Source: an uncultured Bacteroidota bacterium
GTDB lineage: Bacteria > Bacteroidota > Bacteroidia > Chitinophagales > Chitinophagaceae
Assembly: GCA_903819975.1 (NCBI GenBank)
Contig: CAIJFI010000007.1
Location: 62,001-126,000, forward strand
Direction of reading: 5' to 3'
Length of the DNA: 64,000 nucleotides
Below, piece by piece: positions 45,216 through 55,331 of this stretch; position 1 is the first letter of the stretch; every line of letters starts with the position of its first letter. Under the pieces are notes generated by a model that saw only the letters and a list, made by a program, of their open reading frames with translations, was not told where the DNA came from and made no database searches. The translations under genes and the position numbers were made by a program.

Positions 45216-46697
45216 ATGGCAACAAGAAATTCTACAAACAACTCCCGCATTTTTGGTCAAGGCTTAACATTCGACGACGTATTGTTGATGCCGGCTTATT
45301 CTGAGATACTTCCATCGGAGGTTAAAATTTATTCTCAGCTTACCAAAAACATCCAATTAAATGTTCCTATTTTATCTTCTGCAATGGATACCGTTACAGA
45401 AGCAAGTTTAGCAATTGCACTAGCGCGTGAAGGCGGTATAGGTATTTTGCATAAAAACATGAGTATCGAACGCCAAGCCGAGCAAGTACGCAAGGTTAAA
45501 CGTAGCGAGAGTGGAATGATTGTGGACCCTATCACATTAGAAGTAAACGCGACTATTGGTGACGCTTTAATTTTAATGAAAGAAAATAAAATTGGCGGTA
45601 TTCCAATTGTTGATAAAGGAAATAAACTAGTTGGCATCTTAACCAATAGGGACTTGCGTTTCGAGACAGACCGTTCTCGTAAAGTAAGTGAAGTAATGAC
45701 TAAAGAAAATTTAATTATTGCTCCAGAAGGAACCGATTTAAGAAAAGCAGAAAAGATTTTAAGACAATATAAAATTGAAAAATTACCTGTAGTAAGCAAG
45801 CAAGGAAAATTAATTGGCTTAATTACTTACCGTGATATTTTACAATTAAGCGCATTCCCTAATGCAGTTAAAGATAAAATTGGTCGCTTACTAGTAGGTG
45901 CCGCATTGGGTATTACAAAAGATTTATTAGATCGCGCGGCAGCTTTACAAGCCGTAGGTGTTGATATTGTTTCATTGGATAGTGCGCATGGACATAGCAA
46001 GGGTGTGATTGAGGCATTAAAATCATTAAAAAAGAATTTCAAAAACTTACCTGTTATTGCAGGCAACGTTGCAACAGCGCAAGGCGCATTGGCTTTAGCA
46101 AATGCAGGCGCCGATGCCGTGAAAGTTGGTATTGGACCTGGCTCTATTTGCACTACAAGAATTGTTGCAGGTGCAGGTGTACCTCAGTTGACAGCAATTA
46201 TGGAAGCTACTAAAGCATTGAAGGGAAAAAATGTTCCAGTAATTGCAGATGGTGGTATTAGATATACAGGTGATATGGTTAAAGCATTAGCTGCAGGTGC
46301 AAACTGCGTAATGATGGGAAGCATATTTGCAGGTACCGAAGAAAGTCCTGGCGAAACCATTATATATGAAGGCCGTAAGTTTAAAGGATACCGTGGCATG
46401 GGAAGTATTGGTGCCATGGGACAAGGTAGCGGTGACAGATATTTCCAAGAAGGAACAGATAGCAAAAAATTTGTACCAGAAGGAATTGAAGGTCGTGTTG
46501 CTTATAAAGGTAATTTAAGTGAAATTATATATCAATTTGTGGGTGGATTAAAAGCTGGTATGGGATACTGTGGCGCTAAGACCGTTAAGGATTTACAAAA
46601 CGCAACTTTCGTTCAAATTACCAACGCAGGTATGAAAGAAAGTCACGCACATGATATTGATATTACAAAAGAGGCTCCTAATTATAGCCGCAAATAA
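45216..46697 (+). CDS. guaB: IMP dehydrogenase
   Basis: 493 residues from the ATG at 45216. An in-frame TTG at 45183 overlaps the -33 promoter element and is rejected. Two CBS domains lie at about 95-215 within the TIM barrel. The catalytic loop [15 protein letters not shown] with its Cys, the IMP-binding [20 protein letters not shown] and the flap [17 protein letters not shown] are all present. It oxidises IMP to XMP, the first step to GMP. Confidence 0.96.
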   Translation: MATRNSTNNSRIFGQGLTFDDVLLMPAYSEILPSEVKIYSQLTKNIQLNVPILSSAMDTVTEASLAIALAREGGIGILHKNMSIERQAEQVRKVKRSESGMIVDPITLEVNATIGDALILMKENKIGGIPIVDKGNKLVGILTNRDLRFETDRSRKVSEVMTKENLIIAPEGTDLRKAEKILRQYKIEKLPVVSKQGKLIGLITYRDILQLSAFPNAVKDKIGRLLVGAALGITKDLLDRAAALQAVGVDIVSLDSAHGHSKGVIEALKSLKKNFKNLPVIAGNVATAQGALALANAGADAVKVGIGPGSICTTRIVAGAGVPQLTAIMEATKALKGKNVPVIADGGIRYTGDMVKALAAGANCVMMGSIFAGTEESPGETIIYEGRKFKGYRGMGSIGAMGQGSGDRYFQEGTDSKKFVPEGIEGRVAYKGNLSEIIYQFVGGLKAGMGYCGAKTVKDLQNATFVQITNAGMKESHAHDIDITKEAPNYSRK

Positions 46698-46703
46698 ACC
46701 TCA

Positions 46704-47864
46704 ATGAAAAAAGTATTGGGGAAATTGTTTTTCATCATATTAATAGTTAGCCTTTTCCAACCAAAGGCTGCTACAGCGCAGGATAGTACTCAAAATACTA
46801 AACTGCGTTTTAGTTTAATTACATGTGATGCAGGCGACGATTTGTATAGCATTTGGGGGCATACAGCAATACGTGTTGTTGATAGCATTAACAATACCGA
46901 CATAGTATACAATTACGGAAGTTTTGATTTTAACACGCCTAATTTTATTGCCAAATTCATGAAAGGCAACTTAAGGTATTTTATTAGCGCAGACAATTAC
47001 TCCAATTTTTTATACGAGTACCAATACTATGGAAGAGATGTGCATGAGCAAGTTTTAAAATTAACAGCAATAGAAAAACAAAAATGGTATGCACAATTGC
47101 AAACCAATATGATGCCAGGAAATCGTTTTTATCTATATAATTTTATTACAGACAACTGCACAACTCGAATCAAGGATGGCCTATTTACACATGCCGCCAT
47201 CAATAACTATAGCATTGGTATTAATTCATTTAGAGAGGAAGTAGTAAGCGCACCCTATAAAAACGGATTAGGATGGGTAGGACTTGGTATTGATTTATTA
47301 TTAGGCTCTGTTGCTGACCAAAGTCCTAACTTAAATCAAGAAGCTTTTTTACCTGCATTATTATATAAGAAAATTGCATTAAACCCACACATCATTTTGG
47401 CCAGCAATGATATTAAATACAATACAAAAACAATAGAAAGAGGATGGATCCCAATTAACCAATTAATTGTTTTATTATTGATTTACATATTTGTAGCTAG
47501 CTGGAATACATTAACAACACAACGTATCGCAAGAGTAATAGACATAAGTTTATTATTTGTATTTGGAATTGGTGGTTGTTTAGTATTGTATATGAGTCAA
47601 TACTCCATGCACACAGCATGTCACGAAAACTATAATTTAATTTGGTTGCACCCTTTGTATTTAATAGCTATCCCTACTTACTTTATTTCAAAAAAATGGA
47701 CTGGGTATTTAGGCTGGATATTTTTTGCATCTACAGTAGTACTCATGTTTGCGAATCATTGGATACCACAACATTTTTCAAAGTCGGTGATAGCAGTTAT
47801 GATACTTGGATTGTTTTTACAAACAAGACTTATTAAAACAGGCAGTTTAGCAAAGTACAAATAA
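46704..47864 (+). CDS. DUF4105 (Lnb N-terminal-like) membrane protein
   Basis: 386 residues: signal peptide (ATAQD), a periplasmic DUF4105 domain (SLITCDAGDDLYSIWGHTAI, YNYGSFDFNTPNFIAKFMKG, YNFITDNCTTRIKD) with conserved His and Cys residues, then five transmembrane helices from about residue 255. The domain is shared with Lnb, a lipoprotein intramolecular acyltransferase; whether this protein has that activity is unproven. Seven bp after guaB. Confidence 0.82.
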   Translation: MKKVLGKLFFIILIVSLFQPKAATAQDSTQNTKLRFSLITCDAGDDLYSIWGHTAIRVVDSINNTDIVYNYGSFDFNTPNFIAKFMKGNLRYFISADNYSNFLYEYQYYGRDVHEQVLKLTAIEKQKWYAQLQTNMMPGNRFYLYNFITDNCTTRIKDGLFTHAAINNYSIGINSFREEVVSAPYKNGLGWVGLGIDLLLGSVADQSPNLNQEAFLPALLYKKIALNPHIILASNDIKYNTKTIERGWIPINQLIVLLLIYIFVASWNTLTTQRIARVIDISLLFVFGIGGCLVLYMSQYSMHTACHENYNLIWLHPLYLIAIPTYFISKKWTGYLGWIFFASTVVLMFANHWIPQHFSKSVIAVMILGLFLQTRLIKTGSLAKYK

Positions 47865-47900
47865 AAGCCACTCATTTATCAACTCCTTAAAAGGAAAGCC

Positions 47901-48728
47901 ATGTTACATTATTACGATTACGGCGAGGATCAATTGGCTTATTTTGATGAGGGTACTAATTCGCCTAACAATAAGACAACCCTATTATTAATACATGGTT
48001 TTGGAGAGGATCATTGCATATGGAAAAGACAAATTGAATTTCTTTCACAATACTATCGGGTAATTGCACCCAATTTGCCTGGTGTACATTGTAAGCCTTT
48101 AAGCATACATCATACCGAAGCGCCAAGCATTAGAAAGTATGTAGAAGTGATGCATGAACTTATGCATCATTTGCACATTGAAAAATATTATGTGTTAGGA
48201 CATAGCATGGGTGGCTATATTGGATTGGCATTTGCCGACTATTATGTTAACCACGTAATTGGACTAGGCTTGATTCACTCAACTACCTTTGAAGATAGCC
48301 CTGCTAAAAAGGAAAGCCGTTTAAAAGTTGCCGAATTTATTCAAGAGCATGGCACATTAAAGTTTTTAGAAACTAGTACACAGAATTTATTTGCAAACGC
48401 TTTTAAAAAAGCGCATCCCGACCAAATCCAGGATGTAATTGACAGCGTAAGTGATATTAATTCAGAGGCAATGGTTCAGTTTGTAATGGCCATGCGTAAT
48501 CGTAGGTCCTACCAACATATGCTAACCGAAAACCGCATTCCTATTTGGATGATTGTAGGAGAAGAGGATATTGCCGTACCAATTGAAGATTCTTTACAAC
48601 AAACTCAACTTTTGGCTCCTAATAATGTTATAATACTTAAGCATGTGGGCCATATGGGCATGCTAGAGGCAACTGAACAAGTAAACAACGCGCTACTTGG
48701 ATTTATTCAAGCAGCAGAAAATAAATAA
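47901..48728 (+). CDS. Alpha/beta hydrolase
   Basis: 275 residues. LLLIHGFGEDHCIWKRQIEF (oxyanion loop), nucleophile elbow YVLGHSMGGYIGLAFAD with Ser, acid PIWMIVGEEDIAVPIED and the final His in KHVGHMGMLEATEQV form a complete catalytic triad. Cytoplasmic. Substrate cannot be told; it forms a run with the SDR gene 18 bp downstream. Confidence 0.9.
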   Translation: MLHYYDYGEDQLAYFDEGTNSPNNKTTLLLIHGFGEDHCIWKRQIEFLSQYYRVIAPNLPGVHCKPLSIHHTEAPSIRKYVEVMHELMHHLHIEKYYVLGHSMGGYIGLAFADYYVNHVIGLGLIHSTTFEDSPAKKESRLKVAEFIQEHGTLKFLETSTQNLFANAFKKAHPDQIQDVIDSVSDINSEAMVQFVMAMRNRRSYQHMLTENRIPIWMIVGEEDIAVPIEDSLQQTQLLAPNNVIILKHVGHMGMLEATEQVNNALLGFIQAAENK

Positions 48729-48746
48729 ACGTACAAATAAAATTTT

Positions 48747-49502
48747 ATGTCAAAAACAATATTAATAACAGGAGCAAGTTCGGGATTTGGCAAAGCAATC
48801 GCTGAAAAATTTGCAGCAGGTGGATGGAATTTAATTTTAACTGCACGCAGAAAAGAGAAACTAGAAGCGGTAGCTGCAGATTTAGAAAAACAATTTGGCG
48901 TAAAAACGCTTTGTTTGGTTTTTGATATTCAAAACAAGGAAGATGTATTTAAACATTTAGGCAATCTACCAGCTGAATGGCAAGCTGTTAATTTATTAGT
49001 AAATAATGCAGGGCTTGCACTTGGACGTGATTCATTCCAAGATGCCAATTTAGAAGACTGGGAAACAATGATAGATACCAATGTAAAAGGATTGTTATAC
49101 GCTTCAAAAGCTGTACTTCCTTATTTAATTAAACAAGAAGGTCATATTATAAATATTGGAAGTACTGCTGGCAAAGAGGTTTATAAGGATGGCAATGTAT
49201 ACTGTGCAACAAAGCATGCAGTAGATGCAATCACTAAAGCACAAAGAATTGATTTATTGCCACATCACATTAAAGTAACAGCCATACATCCTGGTGCTGT
49301 TGAAACCGATTTTTCTTTAATTCGTTTTAAAGGAGATGCGACAAAAGCAGCTGCAGTTTATGCCGGCTACGAGCCATTAAAAGCCGAAGATATTGCTGAT
49401 ACTGCTTGGTATGTAGCTAATTTGCCAAAGCATGTATGTATTAATGATGTGGTAATGACCTGCGTTGCGCAAGGTAATTCAACAATGATTCACAAAGACT
49501 AG
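48747..49502 (+). CDS. Short-chain dehydrogenase/reductase, YdfG-like
   Basis: 251 residues. Cofactor motif TGASSGFGKAIAEKF, NNAGLALG, catalytic YCATKHA with upstream Ser (NIGSTAGKE), and HPGAVETDFSLIRF. The whole resembles the 3-hydroxy acid dehydrogenase (YdfG) group, which acts on serine, threonine and 3-hydroxy acids with NADP. Confidence 0.9.
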   Translation: MSKTILITGASSGFGKAIAEKFAAGGWNLILTARRKEKLEAVAADLEKQFGVKTLCLVFDIQNKEDVFKHLGNLPAEWQAVNLLVNNAGLALGRDSFQDANLEDWETMIDTNVKGLLYASKAVLPYLIKQEGHIINIGSTAGKEVYKDGNVYCATKHAVDAITKAQRIDLLPHHIKVTAIHPGAVETDFSLIRFKGDATKAAAVYAGYEPLKAEDIADTAWYVANLPKHVCINDVVMTCVAQGNSTMIHKD

Positions 49503-49558
49503 ACCAATAATTTATAATAGTTGAAAGCAACTTCACTCCCATTATGTAGCATCTAAAA

Positions 49559-50524
49559 TTAAAAGGATCTATTTAATGGGAGTGCTTTTATATGTTCCAC
49601 ACCAGCATTAAAGTCTTTCCAAATTTCTTGTACTATTTGAGCAGCAGGTTTTATTTTATCAATCATGGCACTCACTTGACCAATCTCTAATTCACCCTCC
49701 TTCATATCTCCTTCATACATTCCTTTCTTTGCTCTTCCTCGACCTAAGAAGGCAGCTAATGCTTCTTTACCCTCTCCTTCTCTTTCTAAATTCAATATAC
49801 TATTTGCAAAATCGTTTTTCAATAAACGCACAGGTGCTAATTGTTTTAAACCCAATTGTGTATCTCCTTCTCCTGCTTCTAAAATGGCTTGTTTAAAATG
49901 TATATGTGCGCAGGATTCCATACTACAAACAAAACGTGAACCTATTTGAACCGCTTCAGCACCTAATACAAATGTGGCTAACATTTGAGCCCCAGTAGCA
50001 ATACCACCAGCGGCAATCACAGGAATCTTAACAGCCTTATGTACCAAAGGAATCAATACCATGGTTGTAGTTTCTTCCCTACCATTATGCCCGCCAGCTT
50101 CAAAACCTTCGGCCACCACTGCATCACATCCAGCTGCTTCGGCCTTTTGCGCAAACAAGGCACTACTTACAACATGCACAACAGTGCAACCTGCTGCTTT
50201 TAATGTTGCCGTCCATGTTTTAGGATTGCCTGCACTTGTAAAAACAATGGGCACTTTTTCTTCAATAATAATATCAATATGGGCTTGCAAATCGGGATAT
50301 AACATTGGAAGATTTACTGCGAAAGGTTTACTAGTTGCGGCCTTTGTTTTTTGTATTTGTTCTTTTAAAATAGCAGGATACATACTTCCGGCTCCTAAAA
50401 TACCAAGCCCACCTGAGTTACTTACTGCACTTGCTAATTCCCATCCACTGGCCCAAACCATGCCAGCTTGAATAATAGGTAATTCAATTTTAAAAAGTTG
50501 CGTGATTCGATTTTCAAATGACAT
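49559..50524 (-). CDS. Nitronate monooxygenase-like FMN enzyme
   Basis: 321 residues, TIM barrel of the 2-nitropropane dioxygenase/NMO family: IVFTSAGNPKTWTATLKAAG, VAEGFEAGGHNG with the catalytic-site His, PVIAAGGIATGAQMLATFVL and GSRFVCSMESCAH. Related enzymes oxidise propionate-3-nitronate or act as trans-2-enoyl-ACP reductase (FabK). The FabK role is less likely but not excluded. Confidence 0.88.
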   Translation of the reverse strand: MSFENRITQLFKIELPIIQAGMVWASGWELASAVSNSGGLGILGAGSMYPAILKEQIQKTKAATSKPFAVNLPMLYPDLQAHIDIIIEEKVPIVFTSAGNPKTWTATLKAAGCTVVHVVSSALFAQKAEAAGCDAVVAEGFEAGGHNGREETTTMVLIPLVHKAVKIPVIAAGGIATGAQMLATFVLGAEAVQIGSRFVCSMESCAHIHFKQAILEAGEGDTQLGLKQLAPVRLLKNDFANSILNLEREGEGKEALAAFLGRGRAKKGMYEGDMKEGELEIGQVSAMIDKIKPAAQIVQEIWKDFNAGVEHIKALPLNRSF

Positions 50525-50610
50525 AACAAAAGTTTAAGCAATGAATAAATCTACAAACACCCAGTGCTGTATCTACTTCTAATAATTAATTTAGAAAAAC
50601 ATTGTAAGTG

Positions 50611-51603
50611 CTACCCAAAATTTATTTCGGTATTATCTCCAATATTTAAAGTACGACTTAAGCCTTTAACTGCAGCATCACTTCCAATTAATGAGTTATC
50701 CAAAACTACTTCGTCAAGTGAAGTATAAGTACCAATAATACTTTCCTTAACTACCGAACTTTTAATGGTAGTATTGTTTCCAATTGTAACGTGCGGGCCA
50801 ATAATTGAATTTTCAATCACACAATTATCTGCAATACTTACAGGAGGAATGATAATACTGTTAACATATAACTCAGGATTCACGGTAAGCCCACCAGTCT
50901 TTTTCAACAATACCGCATTGGCTTCTAGCAAAGATTCTTTCTTGCCACAATCATACCAATGCTTTACTTTAAAGGAATTAAATACCACTCCTTTTTTAAC
51001 CATGCACTCTAAGGCATCGGTTAAATTATATTCGCCATGTGATTTAATATTTTCAGTTACCAATTGCTGGAAACAGTTAAATAAAATTTCTGATTCTTTA
51101 ATCTTATATAAACCAACCAAAGCATTATTGCTTTTTGGTATAGAAGGTTTTTCAACAGCATGCAATACTTTTCCTTCTTCATCAATTTCTACTACGCCAA
51201 ATTGTCGTGGATCGTCTACTTTTTTAATACCCAACATGCTAGTTGGACTAGAAATCACATCTCTAATATCAAACTCGCAAATAGTATCGCCCAGTGCAAT
51301 AAAAACTTCGTCATTGCCAACAATTTCTTTAGTTAATTGAATGGCATGTGCAGTTCCCTGACGATCGTTCTGATATACAAAATGGGTTTTTAAATTAGGG
51401 TAAGTTTGCTCCACATAATCTTGAATCTTCTCTCCTAAATAACCAACAATAAAAATATATTCTTCAATCCCTACCTCCTTAAGCTGATCAACAATAAAAC
51501 TTAAAATAGTCTTACCTGCTATTGGGATTAACGCCTTTGGTTGTGTATATGTATGTGGTCGCAATTTAGTACCTGCACCTGCAACCGGTATAATAGCCTT
51601 CAT
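50611..51603 (-). CDS. Sugar-phosphate nucleotidyltransferase with hexapeptide repeats
   Basis: 330 residues from the ATG at 51601-51603, where the motif MKAIIPVAGAGTKLRPHTYT begins. Followed by PKALIPIAGKTILSF, ALGDTICEFD and, from about residue 245, left-handed beta-helix hexapeptides (VIENSIIGPHVTIGNNTTIK). It transfers NMP to a sugar-1-phosphate (glucose, mannose or GlcNAc type), supplying NDP-sugar for envelope glycans. The exact sugar cannot be decided. Confidence 0.85.
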   Translation of the reverse strand: MKAIIPVAGAGTKLRPHTYTQPKALIPIAGKTILSFIVDQLKEVGIEEYIFIVGYLGEKIQDYVEQTYPNLKTHFVYQNDRQGTAHAIQLTKEIVGNDEVFIALGDTICEFDIRDVISSPTSMLGIKKVDDPRQFGVVEIDEEGKVLHAVEKPSIPKSNNALVGLYKIKESEILFNCFQQLVTENIKSHGEYNLTDALECMVKKGVVFNSFKVKHWYDCGKKESLLEANAVLLKKTGGLTVNPELYVNSIIIPPVSIADNCVIENSIIGPHVTIGNNTTIKSSVVKESIIGTYTSLDEVVLDNSLIGSDAAVKGLSRTLNIGDNTEINFG

Positions 51604-51746
51604 TAGTTTCCTTTTTGGGGACAGTAAAAATAGCAAATAACCGTTAGTAATACCCCAATTTTAATCTCAAATGGCCCATTTTGACTCATTTTACTCCAAA
51701 CTCATTGTAAATGTGGATATTACACCCCCAACTGTTGAAAGAAAGC

Positions 51747-51778
51747 TTTGCATAGGCCTGAGAATGGATTTATTTTTG
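51747..51778 (+). promoter_or_regulatory. Complete glyA promoter, TTTG-N20-TATTTTTG
   Basis: -33 TTTG at 51747-51750 and -7 TATTTTTG at 51771-51778, spacing 20 bp; leaves a leader of about 20 nt before the ATG at 51807. The remaining 51604-51746 shows nothing else. Confidence 0.7.
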
Positions 51779-51806
51779 CCAAATATTCTACTCTAAAACT
51801 CCAAAT

Positions 51807-53087
51807 ATGCAAAGAGATACCCTTGTTTTTGACATCATCAATCAAGAATTACAACGCCAAAGACGTGGCATTGAATTAATTGCGTCTGAAAACTTCACCA
51901 GCTTACAAGTAATGCAAGCAATGGGTGGTGTGATGACCAATAAATATGCCGAAGGTTATCCTGGTAGAAGATATTATGGAGGTTGCGAAATTGTAGACAA
52001 AACTGAAACATTAGCAATTGATCGTTTAAAGGAAGTATTTGGTATTGAGTATGCCAACGTACAACCACATAGTGGTGCGCAAGCAAATGCTGCAGTAATG
52101 TTAGCTATTTTACAACCAGGTGACGCAATCTTAGGTTTAGACTTAAGCATGGGCGGTCACTTAACGCACGGAAGTGGTGTGAACTTTTCGGGTAAAACAT
52201 ACACTCCGCATTTTTATGGAGTGGTAAAAGAAACAGGATTGATTGACTATGATATGCTAGAAAGTCAAGCAAGAACACATAAGCCTAAATTAATTATTTG
52301 TGGAGCAAGTGCCTATAGCCGTGATATTGACTATGCAAGAATTAGAAAAGTAGCAGACGAAGTGGGTGCATTTGTATTAGCCGATATCGCACACCCAGCA
52401 GGCTTAATTGCAAAAGGATTATTAAGTTCTCCATTTAATCATTGTCATTTTGTAACCTCTACTACCCACAAAACATTACGTGGACCTCGTGGTGGTGTAA
52501 TTATGATGGCGAAAGATGGCGAGAATACATTAGGATTGAAAGACGTGAAAGGCAATTTAAGATTGTGGTCAAACGTGATTGATATGGCTGTGTTCCCAGG
52601 TACACAAGGTGGACCACTAGAGCATGTGATTGCTGCAAAAGCAATTGCATTTGGTGAAATCTTAACCGACGAATACACTGTGTATGCTAAGCAAGTACAA
52701 AAGAATGCACAAGCCATGGCTGCAGCATTTGTTGCAAAAGGATATGAAATTATCAGTGGCGGTACCGATAACCATTTAATGTTAATTGACTTACGTAATA
52801 AAAACATTAGTGGTAAAAAGGCAGAACAAGTTTTAGGACATGCCGATATTACTGCGAATAAAAATATGGTGCCTTACGACGATAAGTCGGCTTTTGTAAC
52901 TTCGGGTATTCGTTTTGGCGTAGCAGCAATTACAACACGCGGAATGAACGAAGGACATATTCCATTTGTTGTTGAAGCAATTGATACGGTATTAATGAAT
53001 GCTGATAACGAAACAGTATTAGCAAACACTAAGAAGGAAGTAAATAAGTTTATGGAGCAATTTGTATTGTATCCTGAACTTGGCTAA
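51807..53087 (+). CDS. glyA: Serine hydroxymethyltransferase
   Basis: 426 residues. [55 protein letters not shown] and the PLP-Lys motif [15 protein letters not shown]. Converts serine and THF to glycine and methylene-THF; supplies the substrate of FolD, encoded 10 kb away. Own promoter and terminator. Confidence 0.97.
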   Translation: MQRDTLVFDIINQELQRQRRGIELIASENFTSLQVMQAMGGVMTNKYAEGYPGRRYYGGCEIVDKTETLAIDRLKEVFGIEYANVQPHSGAQANAAVMLAILQPGDAILGLDLSMGGHLTHGSGVNFSGKTYTPHFYGVVKETGLIDYDMLESQARTHKPKLIICGASAYSRDIDYARIRKVADEVGAFVLADIAHPAGLIAKGLLSSPFNHCHFVTSTTHKTLRGPRGGVIMMAKDGENTLGLKDVKGNLRLWSNVIDMAVFPGTQGGPLEHVIAAKAIAFGEILTDEYTVYAKQVQKNAQAMAAAFVAKGYEIISGGTDNHLMLIDLRNKNISGKKAEQVLGHADITANKNMVPYDDKSAFVTSGIRFGVAAITTRGMNEGHIPFVVEAIDTVLMNADNETVLANTKKEVNKFMEQFVLYPELG

Positions 53088-53126
53088 TAACACGATATAG
53101 CCATTGAAGAATCCCCCAAATTACAG

Positions 53127-53155
53127 GCCCTTCCCTTATACGGAGGGGCTTTTTT
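53127..53155 (+). terminator. glyA terminator
   Basis: An 8-bp stem GCCCTTCC / GGAGGGGC with one G-T pair and a 7-nt loop, followed by T6, 39 bp after the glyA stop. Confidence 0.85.
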
Positions 53156-53213
53156 GTGTTTAGACATCAAAGTGAGCGCATTACAACATTAAAAAAAGGG
53201 TTAACTTTATATT

Positions 53214-53615
53214 ATGATACAAAGAATACAAACCATTTGGTTATTACTAGCAAGCGTTGCTGCATTTTCGGTATTACGCTTTCCTTTTTATTATACACCA
53301 GCTCCTGTTCCTTTTGAAATTACAGGCAGTGCTCAATACAGTACACTAATTTCATTGGCATTTAGTGCTTGCTTAAGCTTTATCACTATCTTCTTATATG
53401 GCAATAGAATGTTGCAACTAAAAGTAGTGATTGTAAATTTTTTATTATCTGCCTTAATTGGCTTCTTTATTTACAAAGTTGTTATTGCAAACCCAGGCGG
53501 TGGATTTACATTGCCTTCTGCAGCATTATTTTTAATCCCTGTTTTACAAATTTTAGCGATGGTTAAAATTTACAAAGATGAGCGATTGGTAAAGAGCGCG
53601 GACAGGTTAAGGTAA
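53214..53615 (+). CDS. DUF4293 membrane protein
   Basis: 133 residues, starting [20 protein letters not shown], with four transmembrane helices and the ending [16 protein letters not shown] typical of DUF4293. Bacteroidota-specific inner-membrane family of unknown role. Its stop (TAA) overlaps the ATG of the next gene by one base. Confidence 0.88.
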   Translation: MIQRIQTIWLLLASVAAFSVLRFPFYYTPAPVPFEITGSAQYSTLISLAFSACLSFITIFLYGNRMLQLKVVIVNFLLSALIGFFIYKVVIANPGGGFTLPSAALFLIPVLQILAMVKIYKDERLVKSADRLR

Positions 53616-53941
53616 TGGAAATGTTAATTCAAGAACTAAACGACCGATTAAATAAAGCTGGTATTATTATTACCGATGCGCGTATTAGCCACTTAGCCTA
53701 TGCCGCTGAAATTGCTGGTGCGATGTTACAACGTCAGCAAGCTACTGCGATTGTCGCTGCTCGAACTAAAATTGTGGAAGGTGCTGTGGGCATGGTGGAA
53801 ATGGCATTAGCAATGCTTTCAGAAAAAGATATTGTGGTGTTAGATGATGAAAAGAAAGCTGCAATGGTTAGCAATTTAATGGTGGTTTTATGTGGCGAAA
53901 AAGCAGCATCTCCTGTTATTAATGCCGGTACCCTTTATTAA
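53615..53941 (+). CDS. SPFH/Band-7 protein reduced to its C-terminal region
   Basis: 108 residues that match only the C-terminal part of Bacteroidota SPFH proteins: [63 protein letters not shown]. The membrane anchor and the SPFH domain itself (about 180 residues) are absent, yet the remaining frame is open, begins with a coupled ATG (TAATG with DUF4293) and keeps the conserved ending. It may be a stable small protein derived by deletion, or a decaying remnant. Confidence 0.7.
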   Translation: MEMLIQELNDRLNKAGIIITDARISHLAYAAEIAGAMLQRQQATAIVAARTKIVEGAVGMVEMALAMLSEKDIVVLDDEKKAAMVSNLMVVLCGEKAASPVINAGTLY

Positions 53942-53958
53942 TTAAATAATTTAGTGCT

Positions 53959-54156
53959 ATGTCATTAACTAAGAAAAATTTTGTACTAAGAATAAACGAA
54001 GACACTTTTTCATCCTTGGCTAAATGGGCCGAGGATGAATTTAGAAGTGTGAACGGTCAAATAGAAATGATTTTAGATAAGGCGTTGAAAGAAGCTGGGA
54101 GGAAAAAGGAAATAAAAACAACTATAAATAACAAAAAAATTGTTCAAAAATCTTAA
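53959..54156 (+). CDS. Arc-type ribbon-helix-helix-like small protein
   Basis: 65 residues: KKNFVLRINEDTFSSLAKWA, EDEFRSVNGQIEMILDKALK. This fits the Arc-family ribbon-helix-helix fold (beta strand FVLRI, then two helices), followed by a basic tail. In Bacteroidota such genes commonly follow SPFH genes. Probably DNA-binding; target unknown. Confidence 0.8.
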   Translation: MSLTKKNFVLRINEDTFSSLAKWAEDEFRSVNGQIEMILDKALKEAGRKKEIKTTINNKKIVQKS

Positions 54157-54186
54157 ATTCATACTTCCATTATAAATAGGAACCCT

Positions 54187-55323
54187 ATGAAACTTAAGTT
54201 CTCTTCAATAATTGCTTGCTTTTTTTTCGTTGCTTTATCAGCTACAGCTCAGGATTCAATTTATTATTATGACAACAACAATAAGCCTTCAAACCCAGAA
54301 GCAGCTGCAATAATTAGCATTGCTCGAAAAGAAGATAGTGGTTGGATGAGAATGGACTATTTTACTTATTCAAAAAAAGTAAGCAAAGTTGGTCATTATA
54401 AAGACCATGACTTTAAAATAAAAAATGGGCCATTTACTTCCTATTTTGCAAATGAACAACTTCATTCAACAGGCGACTATAAAGATGATTTACTAATTGG
54501 ACTTCATGTGTCATTTTACCCAGATGGAATGATGATGGACTCTTGTAAGTTTACTAACAATATACCAACTGGAAATTGTAGTTTTTGGTATCCTGACGGC
54601 TCTATAAAACAAGTATTTCAAATGGACACTTTAGGTGATGGATCGGGAGTTATAGTTGGCTATTTCCCAAATGGCGTGGTTTCATATAAAGGAAAAGTAT
54701 TAAAAGGAATGCGTAAGACAGGTGCTTGGACTTATTATCATGAAAATGGAAACAAAGCTTCTATACTTAAATTTCCAACAATTGATGAAACTACTTTAAG
54801 CCAAGTTCCAGAATTAAAATTAGATACCTTAGAGGGTGCTAGATATGATTCGCTTGTAGAATACAGTTCTGCAATTTGTTTTAACGAGGATGGAATTGAA
54901 CAAGCTGGTTGTGAATTTAAAAATAAACTATCTGAATTTAATGGCGGGCAAAAGCAATGGACTAGTTACTTGACAAGAAAATTATACGGTGTTGCTGACA
55001 ACTATTTAAAAGACAATAGATCAATTATCTATGAAGTCTATTTTACTACAACAACGGAAGGTAAAGTTTCAGATGTTTTATTGACAAATAAAATTGATCC
55101 AGGATTAGATAAAATTATAAGTAATATTTTCAATGGCTCAACAAAATGGGCTTCCAGTATGCACAACAACAGGAAAATTCCATTTATGCATAAACAAGCT
55201 ATTGTATTGTCTGCAGTAAATGCAATGGACCCTATAACCAATATGAAGCCAGTAAAAGTCACAACAACAATAGAAAGAAGATCTTCTGGAGGGAACCCTT
55301 TGAATAGAAATCAATTCCAATAA
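54187..55323 (+). CDS. Secreted MORN-repeat protein with TonB-C-like C-terminus
   Basis: 378 residues. Signal peptide (SATAQD), then MORN_2/YwqK-like repeats (GPFTSYFANEQLHSTGDYKD; GLHVSFYPDGMMMDSCKF; GNCSFWYPDGSIKQVF; GAWTYYHENGNKASILKF). The C-terminal 100 residues (IYEVYFTTTTEGKVSDVLLT, NKIDPGLDKIISNIF) resemble a TonB C-terminal domain. Likely periplasmic. Database names calling such repeats an antitoxin are not informative here. Confidence 0.7.
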   Translation: MKLKFSSIIACFFFVALSATAQDSIYYYDNNNKPSNPEAAAIISIARKEDSGWMRMDYFTYSKKVSKVGHYKDHDFKIKNGPFTSYFANEQLHSTGDYKDDLLIGLHVSFYPDGMMMDSCKFTNNIPTGNCSFWYPDGSIKQVFQMDTLGDGSGVIVGYFPNGVVSYKGKVLKGMRKTGAWTYYHENGNKASILKFPTIDETTLSQVPELKLDTLEGARYDSLVEYSSAICFNEDGIEQAGCEFKNKLSEFNGGQKQWTSYLTRKLYGVADNYLKDNRSIIYEVYFTTTTEGKVSDVLLTNKIDPGLDKIISNIFNGSTKWASSMHNNRKIPFMHKQAIVLSAVNAMDPITNMKPVKVTTTIERRSSGGNPLNRNQFQ

Positions 55324-55331
55324 TTGATATG

